In this document: positions 54,001 to 64,000 of the stretch, piece by piece | Layout of the letters: the number at the start of each line of letters is the position of its first letter | How positions within the stretch are numbered: the first letter of the stretch is position 1 | Source of the DNA: JAUWKC01 sp035529895 | GTDB taxonomy: Bacteria > Planctomycetota > Phycisphaerae > Sedimentisphaerales > Anaerobacaceae | Assembly: GCA_035529895.1 (NCBI GenBank) | Contig: DATKVV010000024.1 | Coordinates: 1-64,000, forward strand | DNA: 64,000 nt | Reading direction: 5' to 3' | Made by a program: the position numbers and the translations under genes | Notes under the pieces: generated by a model | What the model was told of the DNA's origin: nothing | The model's database searches: none | Seen by the model: the letters and a program-made list of their open reading frames with translations, nothing else

Positions 54001-57000
54001 TCTCTGCCAGGACCCCGTTTCTATGTGTGCCGCAGGTTTCGGTTACAAGAAGGGTTATGTCTGACAGCATGGCTCGTATTGCCGCAGATAATCTTTCGCC
54101 GAATGTTGCGCTTATTCTGGAGCGGTTCTATTTTCATCTCGGAGGCGACAAGATTGTCCCCGCCCGAACAGCCAAACGCAAAATCAGCATGATGTATCGA
54201 AAACTTGCCAGAAAGCACTGCCAGCTCGGCCATAAACAAGCAGCCATTCTGCTGCTAAGGAGAGCCATGGCGTATCATCTTTTTGATCGCAAACATTACA
54301 AATATCTGTTGAAAGCCTTGTTGTTAGGCAAAAAACGTGATAAGATGCCTCACTGGCAGATGCCCAAGCCTCTGTCGCCGGTTATAACCGTGACATTAAA
54401 ATCTTGAGAAATTGGGTAGACTGTGAGTATGAGAAAGACAATGCTTTTTATACCTTATTTCGAAGGCAGGTAAACAAGCTATGTCGCATATTTCAGTTGT
54501 AACGCACCCCGTCCTGTACATAAAGAGGAAGTGGTGCCTCCACAAATATAAAAGCGGCCGCCCGTTGAATTCCATAACGGAAAAAGATGTGAATGGAGTC
54601 AGGTTTGTACTCGACCCTTCGCTCGGCGCTCACATAAACAGAATGTACTATGACTGGTATGGATTTCCTATAAAAGAGGCGATGAAGAAATATCTCAAAC
54701 AAGGAGGCTGTTTCATCGATATAGGTGCAAATATTGGCTACATCTCCGCCGTAGGTGCCGGTTTTGTTGGTAAGAGTGGTTTCGTGCATAGTTTCGAACC
54801 CGTGCCCGCTTACTTTCAATACCTGTTGAGAATCACGGAATTGAATGCTGATTATAACATTGTTGTAAACAGTTTTGCCTTGGGTGAACATAGCGGCAAC
54901 GCATATATGAATGCTACGGAGCCGCCAGCCATCGGTGCAAGTTCAATGGTGCCAGGTTTTATACCTGAAGGCTTTACCGGCCGCGCAGTCCAAGTGCCGG
55001 TTGTGAGGCTGGATGAATATATAGAAAGCAAAAGACTTGACCACATCTCTCTCATAAAGATAGATGTGGAGGGCTTCGAGATACCCGTTCTCAAAGGAGC
55101 TTCAGGTTTTTTCAAAAAGCACAGAAACAATCTACCGCCCGTAATTGTAGAATGCACCCCCGCGAGATACAGGCAGTTGAACACTTCTTTGGAGGAATTG
55201 GAGGAGTTTATGACGTCGTATAAATATAGAAGCTACTGCTTGTTCGGACGGTGCCGGATAAACATAAAGCGGATTAGACGGACCGTTGACATATTGTTCA
55301 GGCAATAAGAATTTGTAAAATTGCCCTTGCTGGCTCACACTAAAGAGCCGGCCTTTTTCAGTTCTGGATGTGTGATGCAAAAATTGAAACGAATATTTGT
55401 AATAGCGGATTTCAAGGACGAATCGCCAGAATCCATCAGGGTTGAGCGCCGACGCTGGCCCAAAGGCTTTATCAGGCTTGGCCATGATGTGCAGCGGTTC
55501 AGCTACCGAAACATACTTACTCAATTCAACCCCTTTTCCGGTGTTCACTTCAGACGATTTATGCCGGGCTTTGTAAGAAAGAGAGCCGACGACATTCTCT
55601 TGGAGCAGATTAAGGTGTATCACCCCCACGTCGTTTTCCTCGGCGGTATGAAATACCTGAACGATAAAACCATTGCCACCATGCGAAGCGTGGCTCCTGA
55701 CGCTGTTTTTGTTGGTCGCGACAATGACCCGTTTCCCGAAAAGAATCACGGTCGTCTGGCCATCGCGAAACAGATGGACATAGTAGTGGCTTCAAATGCC
55801 GGACGGTTCCTGCGGACTTATAAGGAGGCCGGTGTGCCCCTCTGTGCCTTTGTTCCTAATCCCTGCGACCCGGACATTCAGCGCCCCTACGAAGTCGGAG
55901 AGGAATGGAAAATCGACATTGTCTTCACAGGCAAAGCTGAACACCGCCGGCTTGGTCTTGAGGCTGGCCGCGATATCGACAGGTATAATCTATTACGCAG
56001 ACTGTCAAAAATGCCCAACGCGAAAATGTACGGGTGCTTTGGAAATCCGAGGGTCGAAGGTATCGAAACTTCTTACGCCATCAGCGGCGCAAAAATAGCG
56101 CTCAGTATAAACATAGTCAACGACGTCAGACTCTATCATTCGGACCGCTTGATTAATTGCCTTTCTTGCGGCGCGTTTGTACTGGCCAAAAGAGTCCCTG
56201 ACACCGACCTGCTTTTTGAGGATGGCGTCCACCTCAGATACTTCGACGATTCGGACGACTTTTTTGAACTTGCCGACTGGTACTTGAAGCACGATGATGA
56301 GCGTCAGAGAATAGCAAAGGCCGGAATGGAGAAGGCTCATCGCGAGTTTAATTGTGTGAAGATTGCTCAATATGTGTTGGACCTGGTCAATAAGGGGACC
56401 TACGAGGCCCCTTGGGCCGAAATCTTGTAAGTAAACTAATCGGGACAACTAAAGGAACAGGTTTCATGCCGACAGTAAGTATTTGTATACCCACCTATAA
56501 CCGCAAAGGGTATCTGCGCGAGACTCTTGACAGCGTTTTTGCCCAAACGTACAAGGACTATGAAGTCGTGATTGCTGATGATGGCTCGACGGACGGCACC
56601 GAAGAGATGGTTAAGAACTCCGGCTACGACGTCAGGTACTATTGGCACGAAAATCGAGGTGAGCCGGCTACCTGCAACAGACTTATCGAACTTGCCCAAG
56701 GCGGATACATATCATTCGTTCATTCCGATGACCTGCTTGTTCCGGACGCCATTGAACGCATGGTCAACGTCATGAATAACGAAGCGGGGGATGTTGTCGT
56801 TTACGGTAATTACTTTAGAATTGACGAGCACGGGAAAATCGGCGGCCAAAGCAAGAGAAAACTGTACAGCGGCTACATTACCCGCCATTTGTTTGAGGAC
56901 ATCATTGTGCATCCGAATGGCTCAATGTTTCCTAAAAGGGTACTGGAGGAAGCGGGGGGCTTCGATACTTCGTTGAAAGCGTGCTATGACTACAAGTTGG

Positions 57001-60000
57001 AACTTAAAATATCTCTTAAATACCGTTTTATTGCCCTGGATGAGCCGACGTTCAAGAGACGCCGCCATTCCAGCAACACCTCTCAGGATTCATTCGTCAA
57101 CCGAAAAACCGAATTTGATATGCTCAGCGACTTCTACTACAACAGCGGCGGAAAAGACGTAATCCCCAAGAGCATTGCCATGAGACGACTTGGCCAGGAG
57201 AGTTACCGGGCCGGCCGCTGGGCGCTCAGCGAAGGATTGCCTGGTCAGGCGTGTGAACTTCTTCGTCAATCCTTTCAAATGTATCCTAACACTAAGTCAC
57301 TGGCTCATTGGGCAAGAGCGGCAATAGTTAGAAAATTTGGTCCACGCTGATCTAAATACAAACCCGCAAAAAACCGCTGAACGGAGGCGGCCCTACACAT
57401 CAGTTTTTTCGGCAGCTGTAAGTGCTGTGCCTATGACCTCATCCATGTCCAGATACCGGTAGGTAGCCAAACGTCCCCCAAGCACAAGTCTCTTGTGTTT
57501 TTCGGATTCTGCCTTGTAAATAGAATAAACCCGGTTGTTGCTATTGTCGTTCACAGGGTAGTATGGAGTCTTGTTCTTGTCGCAGCGGTCGGGGTATTCC
57601 CAGGTTACTACCGTCTTGTTGTGATTCTTGAACTCAAAATGCTTGTGTTCGATTACCCGTGTGTAAGGGACCTCTTCTTCGGTATAATTAATCACCGCAT
57701 TGCCCTGATAGTCTCCGTCAAGCACTTTTGTTTCGAACCTCAAACCTCTATACTCTAATTCTCCAAACTTGTAATCGAAATACTCGTCTATCTTGCCTGT
57801 GTAGACAATCGCCGAGGTAACTGAGTCCCAGTACGCTTTATCCGCGAAATAATCTGTATTCAGCCTTACCTCAATCCCCTCCAGCATCCGCTCAAACATC
57901 TTTGTGTAGCCGCCAGTGGGAATACCCTGGTACTTGTCGTCGTAGTAGTTATCGTTGAAGGTCAGCCTAAGCGGGACCCTCTTTATGATGCTTGCCGGCA
58001 GCTCCTTTGAGTCCCTTCCCCATTGCTTTCTGGTATAGCCTTTAAAGAATATTTCATAAATTTCTTCGCCGACCTGTGAAAGTACCCACTGCTCCAAGTC
58101 TTTTGGCTTGTTGTTTGCAGTGACAACCTTTCTGAGTTTTTCCTGTGCCTCCTCCGGCGTCTTAACGTTCCAAAGCTGATAGAGAGTCATCAGATTGATG
58201 GGAAAAGAATATAGTTTCCCCTTATGTATTACTTTGGGGCGATTCACGAAGTGGTTAAACTCGCAGAATCGGTTGACATACTGCCAGACTTTTTCATCGC
58301 TCGTGTGAAATATGTGGGGACCGTATTTGTGAACGTTTATACCTTCGACATTTTCGGTGTAACAATTCCCCCCAATGTGCGAGCGTTTTTCTATAACGAG
58401 TACTTTCTTTCTGTGTTCGTTCATCTGCTGAGCAAAAACAGCACCGAACATTCCACAGCCTACCACCAAATAATCAAACGGAGGCATACCTACTGAGTCC
58501 TCTATTCATAAAACGCTCCAGGTCTTTTTGATGTCTGCGCCTGCACATGCAGCCTAATCTGTGGACCTTCATCCCATCGAGGTCGGTCAGAACGGGACCG
58601 TTGCCTGTCAGCAGTATATTTGTATGCTTTAAATCACCGTGGGTGATGTGATGCTTGCCGAGGTTATCGAGCAGTTCCCGAAGCTGCTGAGATACCTTTG
58701 AACGCAGGTCTTGGCCGGCGCTGTTACCTCTTAGGAAATCGCAAAGCTTTCTTCCCTCGACATATTCGCTTATGAAATACGAGCTCCAGACGAGTATTCC
58801 CCTCAGGCTTTCGATATACGCAAGAGGTTTCGGCGTAGCTATATTCAGCATCTCGAGCCGGTGTGCGTGCAACCAGCAGCGACGAGCGCGCGACCTCCTT
58901 ATGGTATGACGAACCGAATGTATAATACCTTTGTGGTTGTACCTCTTGACGACGACATCTTTGCCAGCCAAATTGATACGCGAGACGAAACATGTATTTC
59001 CATTCTTTAGCACTTTACCGTTTTGCATCAGTGTGTCGATATTCTCCACAAAGTCCCGGAAATTTGTTCTTTCAAAGAAGTCTCTGGCCGCCGCTCCACA
59101 GTACCCGCGTCCTTTAATTCTCTGATATTTCCTGCTTGTGCGCAAGCACTTTTCCAGCCCGTTTCTTATTCCATCTTGTTGATGTCGAACCAGCCTCTTA
59201 AAGAACAGGGCTGTGCCAGACCCGTCGAACTTCCACGAACGTGTACGAGAATATTCTTCACGAACACTTGCTACGGTGTCAGTATCTTCGTAAAGCGTGT
59301 TTGAAGCCAACAAAGCCAGTTGGTCGATAGCCTCTTTCTTGCTGACCTTGCCGGGAAGAAATCGCATCTCACTCGGGTCGAGAGTAAACAGTGTCTCCTT
59401 CTGTATTAGAAAATTACCTAAATGCAAATCCTTCTGGAGGACGCCTTTGCTGTGTTGTATGGCCAATTCCCGGCTTACCCGGCACAACAGTTCACACCTC
59501 TGACCGGGGTCGGTGGTGTTGTCCCAGATTTCTCTGACGTTGGGCGCGTCTGTGATCTTTTGCGTCACCACCACCCAGCCATACCCTTTCGCCTTGCCGA
59601 AAAACAGCGGAGCCGGAGAATTCAACCGTCTCTCCTGCAGCAGCTTAAGTCCCCGCCACTCTCTTTTCATGTGGTACTTTGCCTTGATTGGGTCGGTGAA
59701 AACCTTGACGATGACGGGTTTTTGGTCCCAGACCGCATCAAAAACCTTTCGCTTTCCGCTTAAAGTGCGAAGCAAACCCGTACACATAACAGTCTGAGGC
59801 AGGCTGTCTGCAGACGCAGGTTTAACAGTGAGCTGGAAGGGGAATTCACACATAAAGCCTTGCCTGTCACTAAGCGAAATCACTGCTCGGGTTCTTTGCC
59901 CGAGTTCTCCTGCGGAAACTTAACACCCATAATTCCGATGCCGAGTTGGTCGGCAAGCCTTATTGTCTCAGGTTTGTCGATAATTATTGTCTTTTCCGCT

Positions 60001-63000
60001 TCGACAATGAGCCATTTGCCCCTGTTTGCGGCCAGGCTTCGAATAGTATCAGGCCCCACGCACGGCACGTCGAATCGTTCGTCCTGGTTCGGCTTCGAGG
60101 CTTTGATGAGCGTCCAGCCGCCGGATTTACAAAACTGGCCAGCCCGCTCAATCATCTTGGCCGTTCCTTCTATCGCCTCCACGGCGATAACCTCCTTTTC
60201 TTTAACCGCAATCGCCTGGCCTATATCGAGCTGGCCGAGCTTCTTGACTATCTGCCAGCCAAAATCAATGTCCCCTTTGACAGACAGGCTCGGGGGATGC
60301 CTGGTCATAACCCCTGCAGTTGCCAGATGCTCCGTGCAATACATCGTCGAGTTCTCCAATACTATGCCGCCGGCAGCCAGCTCATCCGCCAGGGCGTTAA
60401 GCACCATGTCATTTTGCTTGTTCTCACCGCGCAGCCGCCAGTACCATATTTTTATCGCCCGCCAGTCGGGCATGTACCGGAGGATGCGCAAGGGCGTGAA
60501 AATGCGTCCCTTCGCAACTCGGCCGACCATTATCGTTCTGGTTACGCCGTGCCTTTTTAACTTGCGCATCCAACTGCCGGGCCGGGCGACCGCAACTTCG
60601 TAAAAAACATCAACCTCATCGGCCAGACGCGGTTCTGCGATACCCGCCAGACCGACACAAACCACTTTCAACCCCGCCTTTTTCGCGCCGCCCGCCACGA
60701 GAAACGGAAGCCTGCCTTCTCCGGCAATCAAACCAAGCACATTTTCGGTATTTGTAAGCGTATTTGACACACCGCAATTCCCGAATCACGGTTTGTCCTG
60801 CTCGGGCGACTTGTCAAAATCAGACTTGATAGACGACGCTATTTGTTCGATCTGACTTTGAAGGTTGCGAATGCTCTGCCGCATCTCGGGCAGGTACTGT
60901 ATCATGCTGTACGCCCGCTTACCCTGATTTGCCTCAATGGCCGGTGCGCCTAACACGGTCATCCCGTCAGGAACATTATTAATAACCCCGGCCTGGGCGG
61001 CGATCGTAACATTGTTTCCGATAGTGACATGCCCGACAATACCGACCTGGCCCCCGACCACACAGTGATGCCCCAGGGTGGTCGAGCCGGCAATGCCTAC
61101 CTGCGCTACGAGCAGACAGTGCGCGCCGATTTTACTGCCGTGACCTATTGCAACCAGGTCACCCAGTTTGCTGCCCTGGCCTACAATGGTATCACCCAGC
61201 GTGCCTCGTTCGATTCCACAGCAGGCGCCGATTTCCACGTCGTCTTCTATAACCACAATACCGGTCTGGGGTATCTTGTGGTGTACGCCTTTGTGACTGG
61301 CGTAGCCGAACCCGTCCTCTCCGATGGTTGAGTTTGCATTTATGATCACACGATTGCCCACTTGACACCCATCGTAGATTGTCACATTCGGATAGAATAT
61401 GCAATCATTGCCGACCTGTACGCCCTGGCCGATATCTACGCCAGGGTAGATTATGCAGCCATCCCCGATTCTTGCCTCATCGGCTATTGTTACAAAATCA
61501 TGAATATGGCAGTCCATCCCAATCTTTGCGCTGTCTGAAATTGAAGCTCGAGGGGAGATTCCCACTTTCTTGTGTTTTCGGTGACCATGCAGCAGCACCA
61601 TAATCTGCATAAAGGCGTAGTAGGGGTCCTCAGCCACCAAGAGGGGAACCGCCGTACTGGCGGTTTCTTTGCCCACAATCACCGCGCTGGCCTTAGTGGT
61701 TAATAGCTGCTTTTCGTATCTGGCGTTGGCCAAGAAGCTGATATCACCTTCATCTGCCCGGCCGAGGGTCGAAGCCGACCTTATTACCACGTTAGGATCG
61801 CCGAAAACCCGTCCGCCCACGTATTCAGCCAATTCGCCCAAGGTTCTTGTCTGCATTTATAAGAGTCCTTATTCAAAAGTCCGGTATAGCTGCTTCAATA
61901 AACCTTTCGGCCGATTCCCATCGAGATATTATATCCGATAGACTGGCTGGGTCAACTCGTCAGCCGATAGAAAGGCGAAACTGCGTTTTCCTGCTGTCTC
62001 GATGCTGTCTTTCAAACTATCGGGCTATGCTTCTTTTAATATCAAGTCAACAAGACCTCAAGAATTTTCTGTTGCAGCTCTGCCGAGGGTTTTTCGGAAA
62101 AAGCCTGCGTACAATTTGCAAATATGCTTACGGCGGGCCCAACGGGCCGATAGACAACCGGATTTGTCGGGCCAAAAACCGCTAATGTGCGCACTCCCAA
62201 TCCGGCCGCAAGATGTGTAATCCCGCTGTCATTGCCGACAAATACGTCCGTGCAGCTCAAAAGCCCCAGGACGTGCGTTAAGGATAAATCCGTAAGGCAT
62301 TTTCCGGCGCTTGATATCTGTTCGATTGTAGGGTCACTGAATCTGTCCCGTTCAGCCGGCCCAAGCAGGAATATCACATCCATATTCCGTCGGCCAAGCT
62401 CGCCAGCCAACGCCAGATAATTATCCAGGTGCCAGGACTTGTGGACTCCACCGCTGCCGGGCTGAATTACCATAATCTTCTTGGAAAAATCGAGGTCTAT
62501 TTCTTCCAACAGCTCTCTGCCTCTCTCCGCGTCCGCGTCGGTTGCTCTTATAAGGGCAACCTCATGCTCATTTCGCGCGCTCTCGAGGGCCAAGCCGCTT
62601 TGTGAAATGAACTGCTGTATGTAATGGTCGGTTATGTGCATAGAGGATTTCTCGGGCGGCTTTAGTGATATAGTTATGACTTCTGCGCTGTGGCTGCAAT
62701 TGGCGGTGAAGATCAGGTTCTGTTCGAAATCGCTGTTGGGTTCGCCGAGAAAGGTTACAATCCACGCATACTCGGCGAAAGCGTTTATTAAGGGGTCGTG
62801 GTCGGCAAGGTCAAACGTATTTGCGTCCGCAAACAGCCGGTGCAATTCGAGCGACTCCATCGAGCGGACGCCGTCCGCACAGGTCCGGCCGGGCAAAATA
62901 CCCGTATATTCCGTATGTCCGAGTATATCGACCCTGCTTAACCCGAGGGCGTCTTTCATAAATGCCACCAAAGGCAGAGTTAATATGCAGTCGCCAATCG

Positions 63001-64000
63001 CACCGGGCTGCAGTATTACCCCGCAGTGCGCTTTTCGGGCTACTTCCGCCGCTTTTTCCCGCAGCAACTGTAAAATGTCTTCGTTTGCCTCCATAATGCA
63101 AAACCAAATCTGAAACCCGGGAAATTCTGTTTAGGTAACCTTACTTGTTCGTTAATCAGCTGTTAGTCAAAGGCCTCCTCTATCCAACCGCCGGCGAGGA
63201 CTCTGTTGCCGTTTTCCTGCCGAACGTAGAAAGCGGCAAGCTGCCCCGGCGTTATGGCAAGGTCGGGCTCATCGAACTCGACCATAACCCCGTCGGCTTG
63301 CGGGATAACCGTTGCGTCTGCGCCGCTGCCATTATAGCGTATTTTCACCTCGGCGCGAAATGCCGACTGCGGCCTGTCGACCAGCCAGTTGATACGACTG
63401 GCTGAAAGCTTGCGGTGCATAACTTCTTCCTTTGGCCCGAGGGTGACCGTATTACTCTCGGCATCGATTTTCACGACGTAGTATGGTGTGCCCATAGCCA
63501 CCCGGAGGCCGCGCCTCTGGCCGATAGTAAACCTGTGCACACCGGTATGCTCCCCCAGCACTTTGCCGCTGCTGTCCACAATCTTTCCGGTACGGACAAG
63601 TTCGGGACACCGCTGTTCGAGCACCGCCGAATAGTTGTTGTCCGGAACAAAGCATATCTCCTGAGATTCTGTCCTGTTTTCCGTGCCCAGACCGAACTTC
63701 GCTGCCAATTTGCGTGTCCGGTCCTTTGAATGAGTGCCCATCGGCAGAATCACGTTGGGCAGTACATCCTTATCGACCATCGACAATACATAAGATTGGT
63801 CTTTAGCCGAATCGGCGGCCTCGTACAGACCGGCGTCGTTATTGTGAGCGATGATTCTTGCGTAATGCCCCGTCGCCAGCACATCTGCGCCGTTGGCACG
63901 CGCAAAATCCCACAACCTGCCGAATTTTACGTGCCGGTTGCAGAAAACACAGGGATTGGGTGTTCGCCCCTTTTTATATTCACTGCAAAAATAATCGAGG

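Overview
This 64 kb window is chromosomal sequence from a Gram-negative-type bacterium, most likely a planctomycete of class Phycisphaerae (Sedimentisphaera/Anaerohalosphaera-like). The evidence is two giant secreted proteins ending in dockerin-like tails (motifs such as 'DYALLAQKWL'), DUF1559-like pseudopilins, lipid A genes (lpxD, lpxI) and an outer-membrane barrel. TGA is an ordinary stop for most genes (purH and others). No rRNA, tRNA, CRISPR array, phage or intact insertion sequence was seen.

Layout. 1-1007: a repeat-rich intergenic block (six copies of CGGTCGGGATGAC plus small GC hairpins). 1008-4755: an 890-residue coiled-coil lipoprotein and a DUF1080-type lipoprotein. 5533-10824: a dedicated chaperone module made of a membrane-anchored GrpE-like protein, an Hsp70 without the alpha-helical lid, a TerB/J-like protein without HPD, and then a STAS protein. 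11217-17755: an RND/MMPL exporter operon (RND, DUF2892, LolA-like, outer-membrane barrel) interrupted by an AT-richer two-gene nucleotidyltransferase module. 18032-22546: a small protein, a PQQ-type propeller, purH, and a thioredoxin-like protein whose catalytic site is encoded as UGA-x-x-Cys. 22699-27837 (minus strand): a gene scar (metK 3' end joined to a pseudopilin 5' end), two pseudopilin-like genes and a beta-helix/PQQ/dockerin protein. 28551-33167: a HEAT-repeat protein and a CvpA/GspE/FHA operon. 33479-43566: thrS-infC and rpmI-rplT-pheS, split by a 5 kb subtilase gene on the opposite strand. 43620-59853: surface polysaccharide genes (dTDP-sugar and UDP-xylose synthesis, glycosyltransferases, methyltransferases, pyruvyl transferase, a PP-loop enzyme, Glf, a tandem kinase). 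59880-64000 (minus strand): lpxI, lpxD, a GT9 glycosyltransferase and the 3' part of mnmA.

The strongest discoveries are the predicted selenoprotein (in-frame TGA at 22223-22225 at the first position of a CxxC motif, followed 14 bases later by a perfect 7-bp hairpin) and the three-part Hsp70 module. Other points are an infC gene that appears to start at AUC, the metK/pseudopilin scar, a QueC-like PP-loop enzyme inside a polysaccharide locus, and a tandem two-kinase protein overlapping glf.

All functions are inferred from sequence motifs read by eye; no database search was run.
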